DNA of 61,615 nt from Methylotenera sp. (GTDB lineage Bacteria > Pseudomonadota > Gammaproteobacteria > Burkholderiales > Methylophilaceae), in assembly GCA_009693255.1 (NCBI GenBank), contig SHXQ01000009.1:1-61615 (forward strand), in the 5' to 3' direction. Shown here one piece after another: positions 37,185 to 48,151 of this stretch. Position 1 is the stretch's first letter. Each line of letters begins with the position of its first letter. Below the pieces are notes generated by a model. That model ran no database searches and was not told the DNA's origin. It saw only the letters and a list, made by a program, of their open reading frames with translations. The position numbers and the translations under genes are program-made.

Positions 37185-37210
37185 AGGGCACCTCATTAGT
37201 GGGGTGCCCT
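37185..37210 (+). terminator. Hairpin terminator after tkt
   Basis: AGGGCACC and GGTGCCCT form the core of an 11-bp stem with a TTAG loop, starting 34 nt after the tkt stop. It is followed by ATTGTTTTA. The T-rich tail is imperfect but the stem is strong. Confidence 0.7.
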
Positions 37211-37245
37211 ATTGTTTTATGCATACTCATTTGATGTTGATTTAA

Positions 37246-38280
<1,035 letters not shown>

Positions 38281-38340
38281 GCCAAGTTGGGTCAATAGTA
38301 GAAGAGAATCAACACGTACAACTTAGGGTAGAATACGCGA

Positions 38341-39522
38341 ATGAACGTAATTAAAATGACGGATTTAGATTTAACTGGCAAACGTGTGCTTATTCGTGCC
38401 GACTTAAATGTGCCCGTCACTGACGGCAAAGTAATTTCAGATGCGCGTATTACGGCCTCAATGGCGACCATTACCTATGCATTAAAGGCTGGCGCGAAAG
38501 TCATGGTGACCTCGCATTTAGGCCGCCCTGAAGAAGGAGTTTATTCAGCAGAAAATTCACTTAAGCCAGTGGTGGATGTAATTTCAGCCAAGCTTAATAA
38601 AACTATCCGCTTAATCAAAGATTGGGTGGATGGCGGCTTTGAAGTGGCTGCCGGAGAATTAGTCGTGCTAGAGAACTGCAGATTCAATAAAGGCGAGAAG
38701 AAAAGCGTCGATGAACTGTCACAAAAATATGCCCAGCTGTGTGATATATTTGTCATGGATGCCTTTGGCACAGCACATCGCGCCGAGGCTTCAACGCATG
38801 GCGTTGCAAAATTCGCGCCAGTTGCGGCGGCGGGTATTTTGTTGGTGAATGAGCTTGAGGCACTTACTAAAGCCTTACTCAGCCCAGCGCGCCCTATGGT
38901 CGCGATTGTGGGTGGCAGTAAAGTTTCTACCAAGCTAACCGTATTAGAAAGCTTGTCCGATAAAGTCGACCAAATGGTGGTTGGCGGTGGCATTGCCAAC
39001 ACCTTTTTGAAAGCCGCTGGTAATGAAGTCGGTAAATCACTCTGTGAGGATGATTTAGTCCCTGTTGCGCGCACCTTAATGGACAAAATGGCCCTAAGAG
39101 GCGCAACCATACCCATTGCGGTGGATGTGGTTTGTGGGAAAAAATTTGCTGCTAATGAGGTCGCCATTAGGAAAGACGTGGCAGACGTGGTAGCAGATGA
39201 CATGATTTTTGATATTGGCTCGAAATCTGCTTATGAAATAGCAGAGATTATTAAAAATGCCGGCACAGTGGTTTGGAATGGACCTGTTGGCGTATTTGAA
39301 TTCGATCCGTTTGGTGAAGGGACGAAAACCATTGCGCTGGCTATCGCTAAAACTAAGGCGTTCACCCTAGCCGGTGGTGGCGATACCATTGCTGCTATTC
39401 AGAAATACGGCATTGAAGATCAAATAGATTATATTTCCACAGCAGGAGGTGCCTTTTTAGAATTCCTAGAAGGTAAAAAATTACCTGCCGTCGAGATTCT
39501 TGAACAACGTGCGGCGGAATAA
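38341..39522 (+). CDS. pgk: Phosphoglycerate kinase
   Basis: PGK transfers the acyl phosphate of 1,3-bisphosphoglycerate to ADP. The 393 residues carry the N-domain signature [17 protein letters not shown], the SHLGRPEE loop, [12 protein letters not shown], the C-domain [14 protein letters not shown], and the nucleotide site [18 protein letters not shown] with GGGDTIAAI. It follows gap by 60 nt. A hairpin sits after the stop. Confidence 0.98.
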   Translation: MNVIKMTDLDLTGKRVLIRADLNVPVTDGKVISDARITASMATITYALKAGAKVMVTSHLGRPEEGVYSAENSLKPVVDVISAKLNKTIRLIKDWVDGGFEVAAGELVVLENCRFNKGEKKSVDELSQKYAQLCDIFVMDAFGTAHRAEASTHGVAKFAPVAAAGILLVNELEALTKALLSPARPMVAIVGGSKVSTKLTVLESLSDKVDQMVVGGGIANTFLKAAGNEVGKSLCEDDLVPVARTLMDKMALRGATIPIAVDVVCGKKFAANEVAIRKDVADVVADDMIFDIGSKSAYEIAEIIKNAGTVVWNGPVGVFEFDPFGEGTKTIALAIAKTKAFTLAGGGDTIAAIQKYGIEDQIDYISTAGGAFLEFLEGKKLPAVEILEQRAAE

Positions 39523-39550
39523 TCATTGTTCTAACATCAGTATCACCATA

Positions 39551-39573
39551 AAATGGGGCTACTAGCCCCATTT
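39551..39573 (+). terminator. Hairpin after pgk
   Basis: AAATGGGGCT and AGCCCCATTT form a perfect 10-bp stem with a 3-nt loop, 28 nt past the pgk stop. The T-run after it is short (TTTCTAATT), so termination may be partial. Confidence 0.6.
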
Positions 39574-39617
39574 CTAATTGAAGTTAAACGCGAGATAGCG
39601 TTAAAGAGTCTTACAGA

Positions 39618-41054
39618 TTGACCTTACGTAAAACAAAAATTGTTGCCACATTAGGGCCCTCTTCAAACAGTGAGGAGATGCTGGCACGCATGATTATGGC
39701 TGGCGTTAACGTCGTGCGGCTTAACTTTTCGCATGGCAGTGCAGAAGAGCATATTAAGCGCGCTGAGATGGTGCGCGCCGTTGCCGCGAAGTTAAACCGT
39801 CCTATCGGTGTGTTATGTGATTTACAAGGGCCAAAAATCCGCATTGGTAAATTTGAATTTGGTAAAATCACGCTAAAAACAGGTGACTTGTTTATCTTGG
39901 ATGCCGATTGCGAATTAGGCAATCAAGACCACGTTGGCTTGGATTACAAAACACTGCCGCAAGAGGTGGCCGAGGGCATCGTTTTGTTACTCGATGATGG
40001 TCGTATTACCATGCAGGTAGATCGAGTCAAAGGCAATCTCATTCATTGCTTGGTGCTTAATGGCGGCGTACTTAGTGACAACAAGGGTATTAACCGTCAA
40101 GGTGGCGGACTGTCTGCCGATGCGCTAACCAAGAAAGATCGTGAAGACATCAAAATTGCGGTGGCGCTTGAGGCGGATTATATTGCCATGTCTTTCCCTA
40201 AAACGGCGCTAGACGTTGAGATGGCGCATAGCTTAGTTAAAAAAGCGGGTGGCAGCGCGAGTATTATCGCTAAAATTGAGCGTGCTGAAGCGATTGATAA
40301 CCTTGAGTCCATTATTGAAGCTTCTGATGCCATTATGGTCGCACGCGGAGACTTGGGCGTGGAGGTGGGCGATGCCGCCGTACCAGGTCTGCAAAAACGG
40401 ATGATACGGATGGCGCGCGCGCAAAATAAATTGGTCATTACAGCCACGCAAATGATGGAATCCATGATTACCAACCCTATCCCAACGCGCGCAGAAGTTT
40501 CTGATGTTGCCAATGCCGTGTTAGATGGCACGGATGCGGTCATGCTATCCGCCGAAACCGCGACAGGGCAGTTTCCGCTAGAAACAGTGCAAGCCGTACA
40601 TCGCGTGGTGATGGAAGCTGAAAAAGAATATATTATTCAATACCATGCACAAAAAACTGACCAAGTTTTTTTAAAAACGGATGAAACCATTGCCGCTGCC
40701 GCAATTTATACCGCCAAGCACTTTAAAGTCAAAGCGATTGCTGCACTGACGCAGTCTGGTAATTCCGCCCAATGGCTATCACGCGCAGATGCGGAAGTGC
40801 CCATCTTCGCACTGTCGCCAGATAAATATGCCCGTAGAAAACTGACTTTGCACCGTGGTGTGCACCCATTTCCGATTGAGCAAGCCAATAAAAATAGAGA
40901 TGAAATCTTGCAAGAAATGGAACAAGTATTATTGCAACACAAAATGGTTAATCTAGGCGATGTAGTATTGCTCACATTTGGCGAGCCGATTGGTAGTCCG
41001 GGCGGCACAAACACCCTAAAAATAGTGAAAATTGGTGAAAACAAACGAGCTTAG
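39618..41054 (+). CDS. pyk: Pyruvate kinase
   Basis: Pyruvate kinase makes pyruvate and ATP from phosphoenolpyruvate. The 478 residues have TKIVATLGPSSNSEEM at the N-terminus, VVRLNFSHG, the catalytic-lysine region IIAKIERAEAIDN, IMVARGDLGVEVG and ITATQMMESMI. The gene starts with TTG at 39618, preceded by AAAGAG; no in-frame ATG is available upstream and the family N-terminus begins right here. It follows pgk by 95 nt. In many betaproteobacteria the next gene would be a fructose-bisphosphate aldolase; here purC follows instead. Confidence 0.97.
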   Translation: MTLRKTKIVATLGPSSNSEEMLARMIMAGVNVVRLNFSHGSAEEHIKRAEMVRAVAAKLNRPIGVLCDLQGPKIRIGKFEFGKITLKTGDLFILDADCELGNQDHVGLDYKTLPQEVAEGIVLLLDDGRITMQVDRVKGNLIHCLVLNGGVLSDNKGINRQGGGLSADALTKKDREDIKIAVALEADYIAMSFPKTALDVEMAHSLVKKAGGSASIIAKIERAEAIDNLESIIEASDAIMVARGDLGVEVGDAAVPGLQKRMIRMARAQNKLVITATQMMESMITNPIPTRAEVSDVANAVLDGTDAVMLSAETATGQFPLETVQAVHRVVMEAEKEYIIQYHAQKTDQVFLKTDETIAAAAIYTAKHFKVKAIAALTQSGNSAQWLSRADAEVPIFALSPDKYARRKLTLHRGVHPFPIEQANKNRDEILQEMEQVLLQHKMVNLGDVVLLTFGEPIGSPGGTNTLKIVKIGENKRA

Positions 41055-41109
41055 TGGGCGCTTGCTAACGATCGAATTTGGCCAGACCGGAAAATCCAAA
41101 GATAATATT

Positions 41110-41138
41110 TTGCTTGGTTTTTACTTGCCCTTTATAAT
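41110..41138 (+). promoter_or_regulatory. Sigma-70 promoter for purC
   Basis: TTGCTT at 41110-41115, a 17-nt spacer, then a perfect TATAAT at 41133-41138, about 43 nt before the purC ATG. Matches are 4/6 and 6/6. Confidence 0.6.
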
Positions 41139-41180
41139 AGCGCATCAACCCTTCACCAGTTAAAGCATAAGCCAGCCCTC

Positions 41181-42083
41181 ATGAATAAGCCTCTATTACA
41201 AACTAGCATACAAAGTCTAAAACGTATCCACCAAGGTAAAGTGCGCGACATTTATGATATCGATGCGAATACCATGCTTTTGGTCAGCACTGACAGGCTA
41301 TCCGCATTTGATGTCATCCTACCTACTGGCATTGTCAATAAAGGCGCCATGCTGACGCAAATGGCGAACTTTTGGTTTGAAAAACTCAAAGATATTGTGC
41401 CCAACCATCTAACCGGCATTAACCCCAATAGTGTGGTCACGAACCCAGCAGAGCAAGCGCAACTTGGCTCACGCGCGGTGGTTGTGAAGAAATTAAAAGC
41501 GTTACCCATTGAGGCCATTGTGCGCGGCTACTTAGTGGGCAGTGGTTGGAAAGAATACAAAACCAAAGGCACCGTCTGCGGCATTCAACTGCCCACAGGC
41601 CTTCAAGAAGCCTCAAAGTTACCCAGCCCGATATTCACCCCGTCTAGCAAAGCGGCAGTGGGCGAGCACGACGAGAATATTAGTTTGCAACAATGCGCCG
41701 ACTTAATTGGTCAAGACATGGCCGCACAGGTGGCGAACGTAGCGATCGCCTTGTATCAAAAAGCTGCCGAATATGCGCTCACTCGCGGCATTATCATTGC
41801 CGACACTAAGTTTGAATTTGGTCTAGATGCCCATGGCGTACTACACGTTATGGATGAGGTACTCACGCCAGACTCATCCCGTTTTTGGCCTTCCGATAGC
41901 TATGTCGTTGGTAAAAATCCACCTAGTTACGATAAGCAGTTTGTGCGGGATTGGTTAGAAAGCACGGGCTGGAATAAAACTGCACCGGCGCCTGAGTTGC
42001 CAGTAGATGTGGCAGAGAAAACTAGTGAGAAATATATGGAAGCGTTTGAGCGACTGACCGGCCACGCCTTACGCCTAGAGTGA
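41181..42083 (+). CDS. purC: Phosphoribosylaminoimidazole-succinocarboxamide synthase
   Basis: SAICAR synthetase joins aspartate to CAIR in purine synthesis. The 300 residues carry RIHQGKVRDIYDI with the ATP-site GKVRD, STDRLSAFDVILP, VRGYLVGSGWKEY and the metal-binding IADTKFEFG with DEVLTPDSSR. The length is that of the longer, yeast-like bacterial form. It has its own well-formed promoter and is followed 33 nt on by a DUF1232 gene. Confidence 0.97.
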   Translation: MNKPLLQTSIQSLKRIHQGKVRDIYDIDANTMLLVSTDRLSAFDVILPTGIVNKGAMLTQMANFWFEKLKDIVPNHLTGINPNSVVTNPAEQAQLGSRAVVVKKLKALPIEAIVRGYLVGSGWKEYKTKGTVCGIQLPTGLQEASKLPSPIFTPSSKAAVGEHDENISLQQCADLIGQDMAAQVANVAIALYQKAAEYALTRGIIIADTKFEFGLDAHGVLHVMDEVLTPDSSRFWPSDSYVVGKNPPSYDKQFVRDWLESTGWNKTAPAPELPVDVAEKTSEKYMEAFERLTGHALRLE

Positions 42084-42116
42084 TGGTCGTTCACCTTAAC
42101 GCTTCTGACTAATCAC

Positions 42117-42398
42117 GTGATTGAAAAACTAAAATCTTTAAGCAAACAACTCAAGCAAGAGTTTGCGATTTACCGCTTAGTGCTGAACCATCCTAAAACA
42201 CCCTGCTTAGCCAAGCTATTTTTAGGATTAGCCATTGCTTATTTATTACTGCCCTTTGATTTGATCCCCGACTTTATTCCGGTCTTAGGTCAGATTGACG
42301 ATATCATCATCATTCCAGTTTTGCTCTATCTGGCTTTATTGTTTATACCAAAATCTATTATTCAAAGCTGCCGAGAGCAAGTGCAATTAACCATGTAG
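42117..42398 (+). CDS. DUF1232 (YkvA-like) membrane protein
   Basis: A 93-residue protein starting with GTG at 42117. The central hydrophobic segment LAKLFLGLAIAYLLLPFDLI continues into PDFIPVLGQIDDIIIIPVLL, the DUF1232 signature with its conserved LIPDFIPV-G-IDD pattern. It probably spans the inner membrane once or twice. The function of the family is unknown. It lies 33 nt behind purC and is followed by a terminator, so it is probably the second gene of a purC transcript. Confidence 0.88.
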   Translation: MIEKLKSLSKQLKQEFAIYRLVLNHPKTPCLAKLFLGLAIAYLLLPFDLIPDFIPVLGQIDDIIIIPVLLYLALLFIPKSIIQSCREQVQLTM

Positions 42399-42401
42399 TG
42401 C

Positions 42402-42425
42402 TCAGTCTTTCGACTGATTTTTAAT
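42402..42425 (+). terminator. Terminator after the DUF1232 gene
   Basis: TCAGTC, loop TTTC, GACTGA form a 6-bp stem followed by TTTTTAATTATTTT. Short but with a good T-tract. Confidence 0.65.
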
Positions 42426-42443
42426 TATTTTATGCAGCGGGCT

Positions 42444-42452
42444 TGCTATAAT
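42444..42452 (+). promoter_or_regulatory. Extended -10 promoter for ppa
   Basis: TGCTATAAT is a perfect TATAAT with the TGn extension, about 60 nt before the ppa ATG. No good -35 is needed or seen. Confidence 0.5.
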
Positions 42453-42511
42453 TGCACCCAAAAAATATGTCAGCAAATTAACCAGTCAACTTTATTATCT
42501 AGGAATAAGTC

Positions 42512-43060
42512 ATGTCGTTAAACCAAGTGCCAACCGGCAAAGATGTCCCGAATGATTTCAATGTCATTATTGAAATCCCCATGCAGGGCGACCCAGTCAA
42601 ATATGAAGTAGATAAAGAAAGTGGCGCGATTTTTGTAGACCGCTTTATGGGTACAGCCATGCAATATCCAACCAATTATGGTTATGTGCCCCATACCCTT
42701 GCCGACGATGGCGACCCAGTAGATGTATTAGTCATGACACCTGTACCATTGATTCCTGGCGTGGTGGTGCGTTGCCGCCCATTAGGCGTGCTGTTGATGG
42801 AGGATGAAGCCGGCCTAGATGCCAAGGTTCTAGCTGTACCTGTTGAAAAAGTGTGTGGTTTATACGGCCATCTTAAAACTCACAAAGATTTATCTGCTTG
42901 GCGCCTGGATATGATTGCGCACTTTTTTGAGCATTACAAAGATTTAGACAAAGGTAAATGGGTCAAAATTAATGGCTGGGGCGATATCGACCAAGCTAAA
43001 AAAGAAATATTAGAAGGTGTTGAGAACTATAACAATGCCAAAATAAAACCTGCTTTCTAA
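42512..43060 (+). CDS. ppa: Inorganic pyrophosphatase
   Basis: Soluble family I pyrophosphatase, which hydrolyses PPi and drives biosynthesis forward. The 182 residues hold the substrate-binding stretch [17 protein letters not shown], the strand [20 protein letters not shown] and the signature [11 protein letters not shown] with its metal-binding aspartates. AGGA lies before the ATG. It is convergent with ygjP, leaving 10 nt. Nothing unusual is seen. Confidence 0.97.
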   Translation: MSLNQVPTGKDVPNDFNVIIEIPMQGDPVKYEVDKESGAIFVDRFMGTAMQYPTNYGYVPHTLADDGDPVDVLVMTPVPLIPGVVVRCRPLGVLLMEDEAGLDAKVLAVPVEKVCGLYGHLKTHKDLSAWRLDMIAHFFEHYKDLDKGKWVKINGWGDIDQAKKEILEGVENYNNAKIKPAF

Positions 43061-43070
43061 GCTTAGTCGG

Positions 43071-43778
43071 CTATAGGCGATGCAAGTTGGCGGATAAAGC
43101 TTTCAACTCTTTTTCTGCCAATTTGTAATCCGGATAAATACTAGCAACTACCGCCCAAAATTTAGCGGAATGGTTCATTTCTTTTAAGTGCGCAAGCTCG
43201 TGGCACACCACGTAGTTGATGATATGCGGTGGCGCTTGAAGTAAACGCCAATTGAGTCTGATTTCTTTTCTTGAATTGCAACTTCCCCAACGACTACCGG
43301 CATTAGATAAACTCAGTGAGACAAAACTTACCCCCAGCTTGCTAGAGAATATTTCTAAGCGCCGAGTAAAATCGTTCAAAGCCTGTTTTTTGTACCATTG
43401 AATGACTTTACGTGCGACTGAGGTTTGGTCTTGGTGATTGGGCATGGCTAACTGCAAAATACCAGGCGCATATTCAACGGCTTTTGAGCGGGCATTATGT
43501 TCAACAACCAAGGTGATCGCATACCCCAGGAAGAGCAATTTCTCGCCATGCTGCCACTGCATTTCTGCTATTTTATTTTCTGCGAGCACCGCTAATTTTT
43601 TGCGTATCCAATCCGCTTTCTGCGCAATAATACTTTCAAGCTGATCTTGTGAAATACGCTTGGGTGCATGAATCACCAAGCCGCTACTGGTGATTTTTAA
43701 GCCCACCGTACGGCGCTGACGGCGCTCTAATTGGTAATGTAATTGGTCGCCAGAGGGCAGGGTCAGTGCGTGACTCAT
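43071..43778 (-). CDS. M48/SprT-like metal-dependent hydrolase (YgjP family)
   Basis: A 235-residue zinc-metallopeptidase-like protein of the DUF45/YgjP group. The HExxH motif is seen as VVCHELAHLKEMNHSAKFW, preceded by RWGSCNSRKEIRLNWRLL, which is the hallmark of the family. It is probably cytoplasmic. E. coli YgjP is poorly characterised and the substrate is not known. The start overlaps the plsC stop by 4 nt, so it is the last gene of the minus-strand lnt-glyQS-gmhB-plsC group. Confidence 0.9.
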   Translation of the reverse strand: MSHALTLPSGDQLHYQLERRQRRTVGLKITSSGLVIHAPKRISQDQLESIIAQKADWIRKKLAVLAENKIAEMQWQHGEKLLFLGYAITLVVEHNARSKAVEYAPGILQLAMPNHQDQTSVARKVIQWYKKQALNDFTRRLEIFSSKLGVSFVSLSLSNAGSRWGSCNSRKEIRLNWRLLQAPPHIINYVVCHELAHLKEMNHSAKFWAVVASIYPDYKLAEKELKALSANLHRL

Positions 43779-44482
43779 ACTGCGTTTATGATTGCCATTT
43801 CCGCTTCAATCCAGTTTTCCACTTGTTGGTTCAGGGCGTCTGTTTTTAAGTGAGCCGTTTGAATGGCTTGCCCAATATGCATGCGTATCACCCCTGGCTT
43901 TTTGATAAAGCCTTTTGGCCAAAAATTGCCGGCGTTGTGCGCTACTGGCAATACTTGGGTTTTGCTATGGGTAGCAAGCCACGCACCGCCAATGTGATAC
44001 TTACCTCGCTTTCCTGGCGCGATACGTGTACCTTCTGGAAAAATCACCACCCACAACCCTTTGGATAGCCGATCTTTACCTTTTTCTACCAACTGCTTAA
44101 GCGCCTCTCGCCCTGAGGCGCGATTAATGGCAATTGGCGAGGACATGGCTAAACCCCAGCCGAATATTGGAATCCATAACAATTCACGCTTGAGCACATA
44201 GACTTGCGTGGGGAAAATAGCTTGAAATGCAAACGTTTCCCAAGTCGATTGGTGCTTACCTAAGATGATGCTAGGTGCGCTGGGTATATACTCAAGTCCG
44301 CTAATTTCATGGCGAATGTTACAAGTGACTTTTAACCACCACAACATGCTGCGTGCCCAACCAGAAATGAGATTATTTCGGGTGATGGGGTTAAGCGGCA
44401 ATGCAAGTAGGGCGATTAAAGTAAAGATTGGCGCGGTAATCAATTGACCGATAAAAAATAAAGAAGATCGCAAAAACAACAT
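43775..44482 (-). CDS. plsC: 1-acyl-sn-glycerol-3-phosphate acyltransferase
   Basis: PlsC converts lysophosphatidic acid to phosphatidic acid at the inner membrane. The 235 residues start with a membrane anchor (SLFFIGQLITAPIFTLIALL). The acyltransferase motif I is KHQSTWET, an HX4E instead of the usual HX4D, followed by motif III VVIFPEGTRIAPGKRG. The H-to-E spacing variant is common in this betaproteobacterial group. It lies between gmhB (12 nt) and ygjP (4-nt overlap). Confidence 0.92.
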   Translation of the reverse strand: MLFLRSSLFFIGQLITAPIFTLIALLALPLNPITRNNLISGWARSMLWWLKVTCNIRHEISGLEYIPSAPSIILGKHQSTWETFAFQAIFPTQVYVLKRELLWIPIFGWGLAMSSPIAINRASGREALKQLVEKGKDRLSKGLWVVIFPEGTRIAPGKRGKYHIGGAWLATHSKTQVLPVAHNAGNFWPKGFIKKPGVIRMHIGQAIQTAHLKTDALNQQVENWIEAEMAIINAV

Positions 44483-44494
44483 ACTCAGCCTTAA

Positions 44495-45055
44495 TTAGCC
44501 TTGTTCTGCAGTGATGCGTTGCACGGCATCGGCCAAGTCGGCACATAGCCAAGTATTGGCTGGTAAGGCTTTATCTGCCGATTGTTTAGATGCCGCCAAG
44601 GTCGCCTCGCCTTTGCCTGTGAGCACTAAAATAGGCTGGCAGCCTGCGGCAGAAAAAGCTTGTAAATCTCGCAAGGCATCACCAATCGCAGGGACACCTA
44701 GCAACTCAATTGAAAAGCGCCGGCCTATTTCTTCCATCATGCCAATATTAGGTTTGCGACAACGGCAATGCTCATCTGACGCATGTGGACAGTAAAATAT
44801 GGCGTCAATACGTCCGCCTAGCAAGGCTAATTCGCGGTTCATTTTTTCATGAATACTGTTGAGCGTCGCCATATCAATCAATCCTCGGCTAACTCCAGAT
44901 TGATTGGTTGCGACTGCCACTCGGTAGCCAGATTGGTTAAGTAAGGAAATCGCATCAAGGCTGCCGGCAATTGGAATCCACTCACTTGGATTTTTGATGA
45001 AATTGGCAGAGTCTTGATTGATCACACCATCTCTGTCTAGAATGACTAACTTCAT
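44495..45055 (-). CDS. gmhB: D-glycero-beta-D-manno-heptose-1,7-bisphosphate 7-phosphatase
   Basis: GmhB removes the 7-phosphate of heptose bisphosphate in the synthesis of ADP-heptose for LPS inner core. It is a HAD phosphatase of 186 residues: motif I is ILDRDGVINQDS and motif II ATNQSGVSRG. The zinc-binding loop CPHASDEHCRCRKPNIGM, which marks GmhB among HAD enzymes, is intact. It sits between glyS and plsC in the conserved lnt-glyQS-gmhB-plsC order. Confidence 0.95.
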   Translation of the reverse strand: MKLVILDRDGVINQDSANFIKNPSEWIPIAGSLDAISLLNQSGYRVAVATNQSGVSRGLIDMATLNSIHEKMNRELALLGGRIDAIFYCPHASDEHCRCRKPNIGMMEEIGRRFSIELLGVPAIGDALRDLQAFSAAGCQPILVLTGKGEATLAASKQSADKALPANTWLCADLADAVQRITAEQG

Positions 45056-45073
45056 CGCTTAGCTCACTTAATC

Positions 45074-47185
45074 TTAGCCAGCTAATTTAGATAAATCTGC
45101 AACGCGGTTCATGGTTTGATGCAAGGTAGCCAATAAGCCGAGGCGGTTCGCTTTAAGCGCAGGGTCGTCAGCATTCACCATCACATTATCAAAGAAAGCA
45201 TCAACAGGCACTTTTAAAGCGGCAAGTAATTTAAGGGATGCCGTGTAATCGCCATTTTCAAACAACTTGTCAGCGTCAGGTTTAACTTTACTTAACGCCT
45301 CATTGAGTGCCATTTCAGAAGGCTCTTGAAGTAAGTTAGTGTTTACTTCCGCTTTCACTTCGCCCTCTACTTTTTTCAGAATATTGCCTACACGCTTGTT
45401 GGCAGCTGCCAGCGCTGGGGCCTGATCCAAGGTAGAGAATGTACGCACAGCAGCAAGGCGCTGTGGAATATCACTTAAAATTTCAGGGTTAAGTGACAAT
45501 ACTGCATCAACTTCTTGTGGACTTGCCCCTTGTTCACGTAAATTTACACTTAAGCGGTCAAAGCAAAATTCTTTAATAGCTTGAATCATCGTAGCTTCAC
45601 TGTTTGCGTCTGTATTAAATTTACTTAGTACATCTTGAATTAGTTTGCTAAATTCTAAAGATAATTCGCATTCAATGAGCATACGAATAATGCCTAGTGC
45701 TTGTCTGCGCAAACCAAACGGGTCTTTATCCCCAGTAGGTTTTTCACCAATACTGAACAAGCCAACTAAAGTTTCTAATTTGTCAGCTAAAGCAACCACC
45801 ACACCAACTTGATTACGAGGTAATTCATCTCCCGCAAATCTAGGCTTGTAGTGGTCTTCAATCGCATAAGCCACATCATTATTTAAGTTTTCATGCTGCG
45901 CATAGTAACGCCCCATAATGCCTTGAAGTTCAGGAAACTCACCAACCATATCAGTCACTAAATCTGTTTTTGCAAGCTTGGCTGCTTGATCTGCTTTAGT
46001 CGCTAAATCATTACCACCAATCTCTTGTGCAATTGCCGATGCAATCTCTCTAACGCGTTCAGTACGACCACCTTGAGAACCAAGCTTGTTGTGATAAACC
46101 ACTTTATTTAAACTTTCTAAGCGACTTTCAAGCGTTTTCTTACGGTCTTGGTCAAAGAAGAACTTGGCATCAGCTAGGCGAGGGCGCACCACACGCTCGT
46201 TACCGCCAATGACTGCACTAGAATCATCAGGGCTGATATTAGAAACGATTAAAAATTTATTAGTCAGCTTGCCGTTTGCATCGAGAAGTGGGAAATATTT
46301 TTGATTCGCTTTCATGGTGAGAATCAAACATTCTGCCGGCACTTCTAGGTAAATTTCTTCAAATTGACCGAGCAATACATTGGGACGTTCAACCAGAGCG
46401 GTAACTTCATCTAACAACGCATCATCTTCAATTGGTTTTAGATTTTCTTTGCCTGCAGCAACGCTGAGTTGACGAACAATCTCCGTACGGCGTTCAGAAA
46501 AACTTGCAATCACCGCGCCATCAGTTTTAAGTTGCTCAGCATAACTATCAGCACTTTTTACAATAACTGGCGATACAGCAGCTTCAAATCTATGGCCTTG
46601 TGTTTGATTGCTAGCCGTTAAGCCTAATGCGGTAACAGCAATCACATCGCTACCATGCAAGGCCACTAAGCTATGCGCAGGGCGCACAAAATTCACGTTA
46701 CTCCAGCCATCTGCCAATTGATAAGTCATGACTTTCGGAATCGGTAGTTTTGCTATTGCGTCGTTCAATGCGATTTGCAAGCCTTCATTAAGCGAAACAC
46801 CTTTTTGCATGACGTCTAAAAACAACGCTTCATTTTTACCATCTACTTGCTTGGTTAAATTGCTAACAACGCCTTCATCCAAGCCCATGCCGTTTAGGCG
46901 TTTGATTAAGGCTGGCGTTGCTTTTCCGCTTGCATCCAAGCCAACGCTGACAGGCATGAGTTTTTGTGTGGAAGTCTTGTCATGGGCAACAGCAAGAATA
47001 TTCGTTGCATGCACCGCAAGGCGGCGTGGTGAAGCGTAAGCTGTTACTACAGAACTATCTTCAGCTAAGCCTTGTGATCTCAGCGATTCAAACAATATAC
47101 TTGAGAATGCCTCACCTAATTTATTTAAGACTTTCGGTGGCAGTTCTTCTACAAACAGTTCTACTAATAAATTTTTCGTACTCAT
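45074..47185 (-). CDS. glyS: Glycine-tRNA ligase beta subunit
   Basis: The beta subunit of the bacterial alpha2beta2-type glycyl-tRNA synthetase, binding tRNA. At 703 residues it has the usual length. Typical blocks are [15 protein letters not shown] at the start, [55 protein letters not shown] (split by a conserved A), [20 protein letters not shown] and [14 protein letters not shown]. Its start overlaps the glyQ stop by 4 nt, as expected for a coupled pair. Confidence 0.98.
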   Translation of the reverse strand: MSTKNLLVELFVEELPPKVLNKLGEAFSSILFESLRSQGLAEDSSVVTAYASPRRLAVHATNILAVAHDKTSTQKLMPVSVGLDASGKATPALIKRLNGMGLDEGVVSNLTKQVDGKNEALFLDVMQKGVSLNEGLQIALNDAIAKLPIPKVMTYQLADGWSNVNFVRPAHSLVALHGSDVIAVTALGLTASNQTQGHRFEAAVSPVIVKSADSYAEQLKTDGAVIASFSERRTEIVRQLSVAAGKENLKPIEDDALLDEVTALVERPNVLLGQFEEIYLEVPAECLILTMKANQKYFPLLDANGKLTNKFLIVSNISPDDSSAVIGGNERVVRPRLADAKFFFDQDRKKTLESRLESLNKVVYHNKLGSQGGRTERVREIASAIAQEIGGNDLATKADQAAKLAKTDLVTDMVGEFPELQGIMGRYYAQHENLNNDVAYAIEDHYKPRFAGDELPRNQVGVVVALADKLETLVGLFSIGEKPTGDKDPFGLRRQALGIIRMLIECELSLEFSKLIQDVLSKFNTDANSEATMIQAIKEFCFDRLSVNLREQGASPQEVDAVLSLNPEILSDIPQRLAAVRTFSTLDQAPALAAANKRVGNILKKVEGEVKAEVNTNLLQEPSEMALNEALSKVKPDADKLFENGDYTASLKLLAALKVPVDAFFDNVMVNADDPALKANRLGLLATLHQTMNRVADLSKLAG

Positions 47186-48105
47186 GCTGCGGCTTTCTTA
47201 GCTAATTCTGTTAACACTTCATCTGCCCAATCTTTGGGTGCCATTGGGAATCCTAGTCTAGCGCGACTATCTAAATAACTTGAGGCAACTGAACGAGCTA
47301 GGTTGCGAATGCGGCCAATATAACCAGCGCGTTCGGTTACTGAAATTGCACCCCGAGCATCCAGTAAATTAAACGTATGCGCAGCTTTCAGCACCTGCTC
47401 ATAGGCTGGAAGTGCAAGCTTATTCTCCATTAAATACTGCGCTTGTTTTTCATGTGCAGTAAATGCCGTAAATAAAAAATCTGCGTCTGAATGTTCAAAG
47501 TTATAGGCTGATTGTTCTTTTTCATTTTGCAGATAGACATCACCGTACGTTAAGCCGTCTGTCCAAGTTAAATCATAAACGTTATCTACCCCCTGTAAAT
47601 ACATGGCTAAACGCTCTAAGCCATAAGTGATTTCACCGGTAATGGGCTTGCAATTAATACCACCTACTTGTTGGAAGTAAGTGAATTGCGTAACTTCCAT
47701 GCCATTTAACCAAACTTCCCAGCCCAAGCCCCATGCGCCTAAGGTTGGGTTTTCCCAGTCATCTTCAACAAAACGAATATCATTCTTTTTTAAATCAAAG
47801 CCTAGCGCTTCAAGAGAGCCTAAATAAAGCTCAAGAATATCGGCTGGTGCTGGTTTAAGTACCACCTGAAACTGGTAGTAATGTTGCAAACGATTCGGAT
47901 TATCACCATAACGACCATCTTTAGGACGGCGGCTAGGCTGTACGTAGGCCGCCTTCCATGGTTCTGGCCCAAGTGAACGTAAAAATGTGGCGGTATGGCT
48001 GGTGCCTGCACCTACCTCCATATCGTAAGATTGTAGTAATGCACAGCCTCGTTCTGACCAGTAGTTTTGCAATGTGAGAATAATTTGCTGAAAAGTAAGC
48101 GCCAT
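47182..48105 (-). CDS. glyQ: Glycine-tRNA ligase alpha subunit
   Basis: The catalytic alpha subunit of glycyl-tRNA synthetase. The 307 residues include [39 protein letters not shown], the class II motif with [20 protein letters not shown] and [20 protein letters not shown]. The gene is upstream of and coupled to glyS. It is 46 nt behind lnt on the same strand. The annotation is secure. Confidence 0.98.
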   Translation of the reverse strand: MALTFQQIILTLQNYWSERGCALLQSYDMEVGAGTSHTATFLRSLGPEPWKAAYVQPSRRPKDGRYGDNPNRLQHYYQFQVVLKPAPADILELYLGSLEALGFDLKKNDIRFVEDDWENPTLGAWGLGWEVWLNGMEVTQFTYFQQVGGINCKPITGEITYGLERLAMYLQGVDNVYDLTWTDGLTYGDVYLQNEKEQSAYNFEHSDADFLFTAFTAHEKQAQYLMENKLALPAYEQVLKAAHTFNLLDARGAISVTERAGYIGRIRNLARSVASSYLDSRARLGFPMAPKDWADEVLTELAKKAAA

Positions 48106-48151
48106 AATTTAAGTCTATAGGTTAAGTCGTACAACCGCGAAAGGTTTGATT

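Noticed and set aside
38541-39203. Long minus-strand open frame of 220 codons across pgk
   Set aside because: The protein is a Ser/Thr/Ala-rich shadow of the pgk codon pattern. pgk itself is intact.
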